Positions 9,371 to 18,640 of a stretch of DNA of 21,830 nt are shown here, one piece after another. Location of the stretch: contig BFEA01000214.1 of the NCBI GenBank assembly GCA_003427395.1, positions 814,187 through 836,016 of the forward strand, written 5' to 3'. The notes below the pieces were generated by a model. It was not told the DNA's origin. It ran no database searches and saw only the letters and a list, made by a program, of their open reading frames with translations. The first letter of the stretch is position 1. Each line of letters begins with the position of its first letter. The stretch comes from Chara braunii (lineage: Eukaryota > Streptophyta > Charophyceae > Charales > Characeae). The translations under genes and the position numbers were made by a program.

Positions 9371-11806
9371 TTATGTCAAGATTTCTTTGTAAACAATATT
9401 TGTTGCTTGGTTGTCAGGTAGAGGGATTGCAAAACGAATATGTGTAGGGTCACCAACTCACTACGCATCTACGTACAGTTGACCGTGTGCAAATGGTGGT
9501 TGTTGGAGGTTAATGCCTGCATGTTTGATTGATTGGCCTTGCGATTTGTTTATGGTGATTGCGAATGCTGGTCGAACTAGGAATTGTCGACGTTGCCAAG
9601 GGAATGGGCTGGTTTGGTCTGTCACAGTGAGGAGAATACGCGGAAGGAGGATCGGTTGGAGTGATGGGAGGATATGTGCGTGGAGCAATCTGTTATTTGT
9701 AATAAAGTCGATGATGAGACGTGTGCCGTTGCATAAACCATTCCTCATGGCAATGTTGCGTAAGAGGACAACAAGGGCTCCTTTTTTTATCCGTAGTATA
9801 AGTGAGGGCAGTGAAGGGATGTCAATTGCATTTAGAGCATCTGCGGGGGCATCTGGATATTGTTCATTGGGAAGCAAAGAATCAGAGTTGAGCGATGTGA
9901 TGAAGGGACATGGAAATTGGTCGAGAATGATAGAATTGAAGGCTGACGCAGATTTATTTGTGGGCGAGAGGATTAGGCGTTCGGCTAGCCGCTGTGGATT
10001 CTGACTGTTTGTTTGGAGATGCGGAAATGTCCAAGCAATTAGTGTGTGAGTGCCTTCAGTTGAGCAGAGGTGTGCAGAAAGTTGTACAGTTGTGGGCGGT
10101 GTATTTGGTGGCGGTTCGAGTTCGCCGTTGCCAAGTTTGAGAAGCCATTCAGCATATTCGCGGCCTTCGGGCGTATTTATTTGAGCGAGGACGCGCATAT
10201 TTTCGGTCAGTTGCATTGTTTCGAAGTGTTGCCAGAGGACAGATGATTTGATGCATGCGTTGATTGTTTGTGCGCGTGTTCCATTGGTAACAACGGGAAG
10301 GATCTGGCGGAAATCACCGGCGAGCAAGATTGTTTTGTTGCCAAAAGGGGATTGAGAAGAGCAAATGTCGCGAAGTGTTCGGTCGAGGGCTTCAACATGG
10401 AATCTATGTATTATTGGTGCCTCGTCCCAAACGATAATGACGACCATTCGAATGAGATCTGCGAGTGCTGATTGTTTTGAGATATTGAGTGTGGAAGTTG
10501 CGGTCGGATTGAGGGAAGCTTTGAAGCGAGAGTGGAAGGTGCGGCCACCGTCAAGTAGTGTGACAGAAATGCCACTAGAAGCGACAACTAATGTGACATG
10601 ATTTTGATTGCGAAGATATGCAAGGATTGTATTAAAGCAGAATGTTTTGTCGGTTCCCGCCGGTGCGTCGACGAATAGGCAAAACGGTTCGTCAGTTTCA
10701 ATTGCGACAATAACCCGGCGGAAGACAGCGTGTTGTGATGGGCGCAAGAGTGGGAGATTTGTTTCAATGGTGTGTTGGAGGGTTTGTTTATCGTATGAAA
10801 TTTCATCTTCTATAACTTGTGGAATGTTTTGTTGACGTGGTCTTTCAGAGAGGCGATTTGCTTCGTCGCGATCAGCAGCAGGCGCCGAGACTAAACCAAC
10901 ATCCTCGAGTTGTTTTCCTTCTTTTTGAAGTCGATTTTCTATGTTGAGCAAAAGCATTGTTTTGATGATAGGAAGCGCGACATTAGCATCACGAAGGTTT
11001 CTGTGGAAATCATCGATCATTTGTTGCCAGTGTGTTTCAAGCAATTCGTTTGGGTCAGCGGGTGCACAATGTAGAACGATATGGACAAAAAGGTCGCGAA
11101 CCATCGCGGAAGATGCTGTAAAGATTGCATCACGGAGAACAACATCGAATTGTGTGTTGTCGTTGAGAAGGCCTAGTGCATGGCATGTTGATTGGAATGT
11201 AGGGTGAACTTCAGCATCAACGGTTCGAAGGTGTGAAAACGATGTCGCACCGCGAGAGTGAGGCGATAGAAGAAGCATTCGCAGGTAGAAAGTATCACCG
11301 ACATTAGGATGAATTGTGTGCATGTGACCTATGGTGTGCGCGGCGTTTCGACGTAACATCCATTCTTTTTTTGTTTTGTCGAAACGAAAGCAGAAAATCA
11401 TATCTTTGTATAAAGGTTTTGTGGCGTCAGCGTCATTTTGATGTGTATGATTCCATTTGAACCAAGCAGTGAGTTCGGTATCAGGTGGCGGTCGATGTGC
11501 AATGTATGCTGCTTGTCATTGTCGGAAATATACTCGTTGAGGATTTTCTGCGTGGACGGGCAATGCAGCAACGACAGGGTATCGTTCGGATAATGTGAAT
11601 TCAAATATGCGCCTGCATGCCTCGGCAACACCAATTGTTCGCATGTCTTGAAATGTTTGAATTTCATCATTGTCGGTTGTCATATCACCGACCATGGCTC
11701 AGTCGGGGCCTTTCATGATGTATTCAAACATGTATTTGTAAGCAACTGTCGAAGCACATATTTCAACATTTAAATAGCAGCGATATCAGAGAAGGAGATA
11801 TGGATT
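9371..11806 (-). pseudogene. Helitron Rep/helicase, C-terminal ~810 codons, inactivated
   Basis: The protein would nick and unwind DNA for rolling-circle transposition. One minus-strand phase runs from AAT CCA at 11801-11806 to TAA at 9371-9373. It opens with the end of the Rep domain: YLNVEIC and the paired tyrosines at 11732-11734 and 11720-11722 (Y-x3-Y, with a Glu where Lys is usual). The helicase is PIF1-like. Within 9461-11401 it has Walker A at residues 245-253, Walker B VWDEAP at 324-329, GDFRQILPV at 362-370, LTENMR at 398-403, NGLCNGTRL at 554-562 and TINKSQGQS at 616-624. Walker A reads AGTDKT: the conserved Gly is Asp (codon 10649-10651). In-frame stops are at 11786-11788, 11699-11701, 11516-11518, 9461-9463 and 9458-9460. 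The Rep zinc finger and HUH motif are missing. The ending NIVYKEILT is typical of Helitron helicases. Confidence 0.9.
9371..11806 (-). mobile_element. Helitron remnant (termini not located)
   Basis: The only firm part is the Rep/helicase pseudogene. Helitrons normally begin with TC and end with a short hairpin and CTRR, without target duplication. I could not fix either end by eye, so the true element may extend below 9371 (possibly including 8250-9120) and is truncated on the Rep side near 11806. Confidence 0.7.
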
Positions 11807-11918
11807 CTTTTGTTATGATCCTGGCCATTTCCCAAGTGCAAATTCACAATGAAAGACAATGCCACCCAATTGCGAAAGAAATGAAAGCACTTGCAAAGAG
11901 ATGAAGACCAGAGGAGAG

Positions 11919-12130
11919 AAAGAAGAAGAAGAAGAAAAAGAAGAAGAAGAAGAAGAAGAAGTACACCAGCAAGACCAATGACAATTCCCCCTTCTCTCTC
12001 CACCTTCCTCCTTCTCCTTCTTCTCTCAATAATAATAATAACAATGAATGGATGAACCAGAATCAATATCCGAAGTTCCCCCTTACTGCTTACTCAACTC
12101 AACAACAACAACAACAACAACAACAACAAG
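11919..12130. repeat. (GAA)n, (AAT)n and (CAA)n microsatellites
   Basis: Purine tract (AGA/GAA)n at 11919-11961, (AAT)n at about 12029-12041 and (CAA)n at 12100-12129. On the minus strand the GAA tract reads as a Leu/Phe run within a 98-codon frame, which is an artefact of the repeat. Confidence 0.93.
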
Positions 12131-12190
12131 TCCACCATAGTTATGGCTTCCCTCCTTCAACCTCCTCTCTCATGAGTAGGCTATGGCGGA

Positions 12191-12300
12191 CTACCCCCAA
12201 GCAGCTAGGGTGCTGCGCTGATGTCCAAGGGACAACCCAAGCAGCTATGGTGCTGCGCTGATGTCCAAAGGACTACCCAAAGCAGCTATGCTGCTACTGA
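12191..12300. repeat. 40-bp tandem repeat, about 2.3 copies
   Basis: The word GCAGCTA starts units at 12201 and 12241 (exactly 40 bp apart) and a partial third at about 12281. Each contains TGCTGCGCTGATGTCCAA or a diverged form. Confidence 0.85.
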
Positions 12301-13160
12301 CTTGGTCCGCAATGCTCGACTCTGCCTCAAGCTTCCTTGGTGCCGCACTACCCCAACTGGGGCCTTCTAGATGCAGCGCCCAACAAGGTAATGAAGATGG
12401 TGTCTACCATAGCCAGGTAAGTGCCTCGCCACTCTCTCCCTTAACCTCCTTCTTCCTCCTCCTCACACTAGGCTGCTCGCCATAGCCAGGCTGAGCGCCC
12501 AACTGCCTTCACCTCCACCCAGCGCTGTAACAGACCAGCGCTAGCGCTCCAGCAGCATGTCGCCAATCCTTGCATATCGCAAATGAGGAAGAGCTCTTCG
12601 CTCTTCCTGAAGATATAGCGGCCTACCGGCCTCCTGGGCGGTGACTTCCTAGGCTGAGCGGCCTCCCAGCAACCGGTACCTCCTCCCTGTCGGAGGGAAA
12701 CATCATTGCAGGCTCTGTTATTGTCCGGACAGGCCCTAGACCTGGGCTACTTGGACAAGTACCGGCCTACCTCTAGCCTACCGCTACTAGGCCTCTAAAA
12801 ATGCCAACTTTGTCTTCTTCTGCTCGGCCTACTTGCTACTTGAGTGTTTTTCCCCAGCTTCTCTAAGTGTCGTGCGCCTACCCCCCGCTACCTGAGTGTT
12901 TACCCCCCTGCAACCCTCAAAGTCACGGCCACAGGTAAGTACTGGCCCTGCGGGGCCTTGCAACCAACAAGTACCCTTACGGGTCACACACACATTCAAG
13001 CGACAAGCACTCAGACAGGCATGCAAACGGGCAGGCACGCACACACACACAGACTTGGAAAACACAGCAGAATGCGGGAATCACAGCAAGGCATTCATTC
13101 CAGTGGCAAATCCCAAAAATCGGCAGTGTTCTCAGTCTGTGTTTTTGGCGGGTCATTACA
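12301..13160 (-). repeat. probable 3' LTR of the minus-strand Ty3/gypsy element (far end undetermined)
   Basis: Reading on the minus strand, the polypurine tract is followed by TTAA and then TGTAATGACCCGCC from 13160 downward, the expected TG start of an LTR. No second LTR survives to compare with, so the other edge cannot be placed; 12301 is arbitrary. The stretch holds no supportable gene. It includes a perfect 8-bp-stem hairpin (12586-12593 with 12601-12608) and near-repeats of a GAGTGTTT-plus-CCCC segment around 12841 and 12893. Confidence 0.45.
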
Positions 13161-13164
13161 TTAA

Positions 13165-13173
13165 CCCCCTCTC
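13165..13173 (-). other. polypurine tract (plus-strand priming site of the element)
   Basis: On the minus strand GAGAGGGGG lies about 30 bases beyond the end of the pol frame and 4 bases before the TG of the putative LTR. This is the position of a retroelement polypurine tract, whose RNA primes second-strand DNA synthesis. Confidence 0.65.
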
Positions 13174-13201
13174 AAGAGCGAGGTCCCTTCGAGCGAGTAA
13201 C

Positions 13202-13996
13202 TCATTCAGAGTCGGCACAAAAGGCATCATAGGCGTAGATCAGAAAGAGAGATTTGGTGAGATCGTAGGGAGTGAGTTTTGCAGAGAACTTAGCGGTCTG
13301 CCCATCAACAATCTGTCGTTCGTATGCATTCACAACACGTGTTGCACTCTTTAGCAGTTCTCTCCGGTCGATCCAGAAAAAATTGTTCAGCGGGTGATAG
13401 AGGAAGTGAACCTTGTACTGTCTGTTCCTCCGTCTTCCTTTGTGAGAAACGATTCGGTCTATCTCATGGCCGCCGTCGATAGCGCGAGGTATCATAGGGT
13501 CTCAGAAAGGAAAAGTGTCATCATCAATGTGTGGGAACAGTTTGGACGCATGAAAGACCGGATATGTGCGCACGTGAGGAGGCACATCAATCACATAAGA
13601 AGGACCAAAGTCATCACCAATCACCTTCAAAATCTGCCATGGGCCGTGATACAATGGAAGAAGCTTCCGTGATACGCCCTCTTCATCAGAAAACTCAGAC
13701 ATTTTGACCCAAACATAATCCCCTACTTGGAACTTTGCTTCTTTGCGCAGTTTGTTAGCGTGTTTGATCATGGCATGCTGACGCTTGTTCATTGCTGCGA
13801 TCGCAGCCTTGAGCAGGCGTGCATACTTGGCATTGTAGCCAGGCATGCCGGGTGTNAGACCAGGGGACCGTTCTGGGAATAAATAGGAGAGGGGATTGCG
13901 CAACTGCCAACCGTACTGCAACTGGTTCGACGTTACGCCTGTCGCAGAGTGAATGGAATTGTTGTACAATCCTTTCACTTTGTGCAACTTCTTATC
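13202..13996 (-). pseudogene. integrase C-terminus and chromodomain-like tail (minus element)
   Basis: Continues the integrase frame after a TGA at 13997-13999 (Trp codon position, DKKLHKVKGLYNNSIH follows). It contains the integrase C-terminal barrel segment VGDYVWVKMSEF and RKLLPLYHGPWQILKV, then TYPVFHASKLFPH. A TGA at 13502-13504 interrupts before the chromodomain-like part: HEIDRIVSHKGRRRNRQYKV followed by a WIDRRELL segment and AYER. Such tails are thought to steer integration towards particular chromatin. An undetermined base at 13855 leaves one residue unknown. The frame ends at 13202. Confidence 0.85.
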
Positions 13997-15410
13997 TCAG
14001 GTATTCTGATCTGGAACGATTAGCACACGAAGCAATTGAATGACAGTCTGGTTGATTTCCTCAGCCAATCCGTTGGCTTCGGGGTGTCGACCAGAAGTCT
14101 TGTTGAGTTTGATGTCATAGATCTGTGAGGTGAAGTCCTTCCAGTCGGCGCTGATGAACCTGGTATCCCGATCACTCATAAGAGTTTTTGGGGGTCCATA
14201 CTGCATAATGTACTGTTGGTGAAATTCTTCAATCACTAGTTCAGTCGGTGCATGAGGAGGTAGAGGGATCAGGTTCATAAATTTAGAAAAGCGGTCCACA
14301 ATGACCATAACTTGTGAGTTCCCTGCCGCACTCACCTTTCCCATGTCCGTGAAATCGATAGAGACCGACTCCCCGGGACCATCAGGAATTGGGAGGGGTT
14401 TCAGCAGGCCATAAGGCTTATGCCTATGGACCTTTGTTCTTTGACAGACTTGACACTCAGCGATAAATTTCTGAGCAGATCCCTTCATTCCCGGCCAATC
14501 AAACTGCTGCAAAAGACTCCCATATGTCTTTTCAAAGCCGAAGTGTCCACTCCGACCATGTGCCAAATCCAAGAAATGAGTCCGGAGAGGCGTATGGTTG
14601 GGAACACACAAACGATCAAACTTTCCGTACCGGCGAAATACAAGACCTTCGCATTCGTGAAAATCAGGCTGACTGTTGCGGTCAGCCTTGAGCTGCTCTA
14701 GGATGGGACTAAGGTCCGGATCCTTGGCAGTGTGTTCGACCAGATCCTCCTTCAGTTTCCTCCGGAGGTCATATGAGTCCACAAGGCAAGTCAAATACTC
14801 GGGATGGTGTGACAAAGCATCAGCAACACGGTTATAACAGCCTTTCTTATGTTTTAGTTCAAAGTTGAAGACATCAATGTCATGCAGCCATCGGGTCAGC
14901 GTTGGAGAGAGATCAGTTTGCGTCCTAATCCACTGCAAGGTTTGATGATCTGAATACACCTTGAAGTGACGACCCAAGAGGTAGTGCTTCCAATGTGTGA
15001 GCGCCTCGCGCAAGGCGTAGAGCTCACACATATATGTGGAAGGTGCTACCTTGTGGCTGGGCATGCGTTTGCTGTAATATTTGAGCGGCCGCAGGCCATC
15101 GCCATCATCTTGTTGCAACACTGCGCCAATCCCAAACTGGCTCGCGTCCGTAGTGACTACGAACGTGAGGTTGGGATCCGCAATGCGGAGCACAGGATGA
15201 CTCACCAAAGCCTCCTTCAAGGCTTGGAACGCAGTCTCACATTTCTCACACCACACATAAGCAACATTCTTACTTGTCAGTCTCGAGAGTGGGTGAGCAA
15301 TAACAGAAAATCTGGGTACAAACTTCCGGTAATAAGAAGCCAAACCGAGGAAAGAACGCAGTTCGCGTACGTTCGCCGGTTGAGGCCAGTTTCGAATGAC
15401 CTCAACCTTT
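13997..15410 (-). pseudogene. RNase H and integrase core (minus element)
   Basis: Numbering residues from 15343 downward: FVVTTDASQFGIGAVL (Asp66), CELYALREAL (Glu107), YSDHQTL (Asp132) and VADAL (Asp175) give the four RNase H acidic residues, which degrade the RNA strand of the hybrid. The integrase zinc site is H262-x4-H267 with C297-x2-C300. The catalytic triad is VSIDF (Asp330), SDRDTRF (Asp391) and GLAE (Glu428), a D,D-36-E spacing. The frame joins the RT upstream only through a one-base change in the T run at 15408-15411, and stops at 13997-13999. The residues look intact even though the frame is not. Confidence 0.92.
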
Positions 15411-16434
15411 TGGTTGCCTCCGGCTGAAGGCCGTTTGCAGACAACCGGTGCTCGAGATAGATGACACTGTCCCTACCAAACTCAGATTTCTCTAAGTTGA
15501 GGTGCAGTTGAGCTTCCTTGAGGACTTGCAAAACCTCCTCAAGATGCTTGACGTGCTCCTCCATGGACTTGTTGAAAATCAGAATTTCGTCAAGATACAC
15601 AACCACAAACCTGTTAAGCCGATGGCGGAGTACCTTGTCCATGAGGCACTGAAATGTGGCAGGTGCATTCGTAAGACCGAAGGGCATAACGATGAATTCG
15701 TATAGCCCGTCGCGAGTCTTGAATGCAGTTTTATGCTGGTCGCTCGGATCAACTTCAATCTGGTGGTAGCCAGACTTGAGGTTGATCTTGGAGAAGACCT
15801 TGCATCCACCTGCCGCATCTAACAAATCATCTATGCGAGGCAGAGGGTAAGCATTTTTTCTTGTAATCCGATTCAGGCCACGATAATCAATACACATCCG
15901 GAGTTTGCCTCCTTTCTTTGGTACAAACAAGACAGGTGCGCCGAATTCCGACTCACTCGGCCTAATTCATCCACGATCAATGATGTCATCAATTTGTCTC
16001 CGCAGCTCCTCCAACTCGCCTTGTCCCATACGGTAGACGCAACCCTTTGGAGGAACTTTCCCTTCTATTATTTCGATCTTGTGTTTGACTGGACGCTCGG
16101 GAACTCCGCGAGGTTCAGCCAAGACTTCAGGAAATCGATCTAATAGACAACGAATGTTGACTGGGATTTCCCGTGGAGGATCATCCTCATCAGGGGAAAG
16201 AAAATCAGATTGAGAATTTACAGCAATCACAACCGGTTTCAAGGTATTTGGATTAGAAGTAGGTTGATTATTTACAGTAGAAGTAGGTGGAACAAAAGTA
16301 GTAGTAGAGGTGGAGTTACTTTCCGAGGTAGAAAATGCAGCAAATGTAGAAGGCACATGGAGAGGTTTTACAAGAGCTATATGTACAAACTCGCTCCTTG
16401 CGCCTGCACACTGATTTGCAGAATTTGGTTGCAC
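15277..16434 (-). pseudogene. reverse transcriptase with altered active site (minus element)
   Basis: The linker ends VYRMGQGELEELRRQIDDII, followed by a TGA at 15967-15969 where this family has Trp (RGW-IRPS). The palm and fingers follow: FVPKKGGKLRMCIDYRGLN, FSKINLKSGYHQIEV, IVMPFGLTNAPATFQ, VVVYLDEILIF. Two catalytic positions differ from the norm: motif A Asp is Asn (codon 15781-15783) and the second Asp of YxDD is Glu (codon 15586-15588). Polymerase activity is therefore unlikely even apart from the stop. After EATK an extra base in the 15408-15411 run throws the frame off. The plus-strand element in this window has the normal IDLKSGY and YLDD. Confidence 0.93.
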
Positions 16435-17011
16435 TTAGAAGAGTCACAGGGGACTCGCGCGTCTCATCCAATAGGACGGTACGCTCGTTCCCCTTGGCAT
16501 CACGCACCACGAACTGGTTGTTTGCCCACCTGGTCCTTAGGCAATGAGCCTTTAACCAGCCCAAGCCAATGACCGCGTCGAATGGACACTTGTCCATGAC
16601 ATAGAAGTTTAGCTCATGTGTGACAATGCGGTCCTTGTCAAAGGTGACGCGCACACCTTTGACAGCATGTGTAGAGGTGACAACCTCTTGGTTGCCCACC
16701 TGGGTCTGACAAGGGTTCTGCAGTTCCACTTGCTTCATTCCCAGGCCCGCCTTACGAATCTCGTTAGGAGAAAAGAAATTAGTGGTTGAACCACTGTCAA
16801 TCAGCACGCGGATGTATCGGCGGTTAATGAGCAACTTACAAAAGGTTAGCTCCACACTCCCTTGGACATGACGCTGCTGCTTGAGCTGCAGCCAATGTTC
16901 CAAGTGAGCGTGGAAGTCAACTTCCTTAGACTCCTCCCAAGGCTCTGTGTATAACACATGAATTGCAGCAGCCTTGGATTCAGCATCGTTTCGGGCTTTG
17001 AGAGTGGGCTA
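16316..17011 (-). pseudogene. aspartic protease region (minus element)
   Basis: The frame holds VLIDSGSTTNFFS (catalytic DSG, residues 54-56 counting from 16957) and the later flap and hydrophobic segment DAVIGLGWLKAH, typical of Ty3/gypsy proteases that cut Gag-Pol. Upstream the same phase is open to a TAG at 17009-17011 and beyond it towards gag. Downstream it is lost near 16390, where the RT linker continues in another phase (SEFVHIALVKP). So protease and RT can no longer be made as one polyprotein. Confidence 0.85.
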
Positions 17012-17091
17012 TTGATCAGATTCAGGCTCATCAGAGGGGCCTGCAACTGATGTTCCAGCTTCCCTTGTTGTAGGGAGTGTTGAGGACTCCA

Positions 17092-18583
17092 CTACGCCCT
17101 TTTGTTGTTTCCCTGCAGTCTATAACAGTCCTGCACAGCATGGCCGGGCTTTTGACAATGCAGGCATATGCGCAGTTTAGATCTTCTTTCCCATTCCTTT
17201 TGACTCATACAGAGGGCTTCCCAAGGCTTGGTTGATGCATCCTCCAGTTTCTCAGGGATCTTTGCATTCGTTGGGAGGTGGACAACAGTTCCCTTACCTG
17301 AACCACGGTTAGGCCCCTTGTTTGAAGTAGTCTTTCTGAAAGCATTAAGCTTTTCGTCTTCATTTACGTCGGACTCAATGGTTGATGAGGAACAACCCGT
17401 ATCGGAGTCCTCCCGATGATCATGCAGTGCAAGCTGGTTGCTGCTTCCAAACCGCTTGCGTTGTGGTTTCCCACCTGCAACGGGCGCCTTCTTCCGCCTG
17501 GCGAGGTCCTTGGCCTCTAGGTTGACTAGATCCGTCATGAGCTCTCGCCAGGTGGTATGGTCTTTGAGTGCCAACAGGGAGAGGTATTCTTTGGGGGTCC
17601 ACTCCCATGACTACATCCATACAAGACACGTCAGTCATTCCCTGATCAGGAGTGGTGAACAGACCAGTCAAGTGCTGTTCTAAAGCCTGCATGGAGGACC
17701 TCCATGTTTGGCCTTTGAGAGCCTCAAGCTTCAGCCTAGCCTTGAGCGCAGCATGCTTGTCTTGGTACCGTGCGAGGAGAAGGTCCTCAAGGGTGCGTAC
17801 AGGGGATTTCTTCAACCACTCGGTCAGGTCTATTCGTTCATAGCCTGCAGCAACAGCTTGGAGCTCAATGTAGTTCCGTACGGTGGGCTCGGTATTAGTC
17901 CCCATGATCATACTTCGGTCTTCCTGCGGTGTCCGCATAACCTCGAAGTATGACCTCATGGAGCTAATCCACGAGATAACGTCTGCTTTCCCATCGTACT
18001 TGGACGGCAGCGTGGCCGCCCTCTTATCCACCGTGGGACCGCTGTACTGAACGCCAATAAAGACTGTGGGGTTTTGGGCTGATGTCCTTGCATTGGGGAC
18101 TGTGACCAGCGCAGAACTGTCAGCGTTGCCGCTCGAGGAGCTGGCACCGGTTCCTGCGCTTGCCACAGTTCCACTGACCCTTGGCACGAGGACTGTGTTG
18201 GACTGAGAGACTGGGATTACAGCAGATTGAGGGTTAGGAGGGCGGGGGGCAGACAATCGAGACTGTTTGAGGCTGGTTATCTCAGCCTACAGCTCTTGGT
18301 TCCGCTGCTCTAGCGCTGTCACACGGGACCCAAGGTTTTCCAAGGTCCGCAGCCGAACCAAGGCTGCTACGACAGCAGCTAGTCCCTCCTGGAACCGGTC
18401 AGCATTGGCTTTCGGGATCCGAAGGAGAGCCATCTGATCAGCGATGTTGGAAGCTCTAGCTGCTGCCTCTGCCTCCCTTTCTCTCTGTACTGCATCATCA
18501 TAATGTTTTTGGAAGAACGGTCTCTCGCTCTCATCTGCTGCATCCAGCATGGCTTGCCATTGGGCAGATGTGATGTTTGCCAT
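17092..18583 (-). pseudogene. gag with CCHC zinc knuckle (minus element)
   Basis: Gag forms the particle and binds RNA. The ATG at 18581-18583 starts MANITSAQWQAMLDAADE, followed by a charged helical segment (VTALEQRNQEL), a Ser/Ala/Thr-rich linker, and the capsid-like part LPSKYDGKADVISWISSMRS. The nucleocapsid knuckle CLHCQKPGHAVQDC (C-x2-C-x4-H-x4-C) is at 17125-17166. A TAG at about 18284-18286 interrupts after the helical part. An extra base in the G run at 17593-17597 shifts the phase (PKEYLSLLALKDH resumes). The stop TAG at 17092-17094 lies 6 nt past AACAACAAAAGG, from which pol is in the -1 phase. Confidence 0.88.
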
Positions 18584-18640
18584 GCCGGAGGAAGGGGCGT
18601 CAGTAGATCTCTCAAGAGGGGTCCGCTCACTCCTTACGTT
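18584..18640. other. head-to-head junction between two retrotransposon fragments
   Basis: About 50 bp separate the gag ATG of the minus element from the first recognisable pol codons of the plus element (LLEEFKDLVEPP). Neither a primer-binding site, an LTR nor a target duplication is visible. The bases nearest 18584 are presumably minus-element 5' leader; the breakpoint itself cannot be placed exactly. Confidence 0.6.

Larger units (their letters stand above)
13165..18635 (-). mobile_element. Ty3/gypsy LTR retrotransposon with chromodomain-like tail, decayed, 5' LTR missing
   Basis: Order on the minus strand: gag, protease, RT, RNase H, integrase, chromodomain-like tail, polypurine tract, LTR. 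PR-RT-RH-IN order defines Ty3/gypsy (Metaviridae-type). The 5' side ends about 50 bp upstream of the gag ATG, where a second element begins in the opposite orientation. No primer-binding site or 5' LTR is visible. At least four in-frame stops, several frame changes and RT active-site substitutions mean it cannot move by its own proteins. Confidence 0.92.

Noticed and set aside
9461-10004. Plus-strand frames opposite the Helitron helicase
   Set aside because: They are shadows of the conserved minus-strand helicase motifs.
11844-12066. Leu/Phe-rich membrane-like peptide on the minus strand
   Set aside because: It is the complement of the GAA microsatellite, not a membrane segment.
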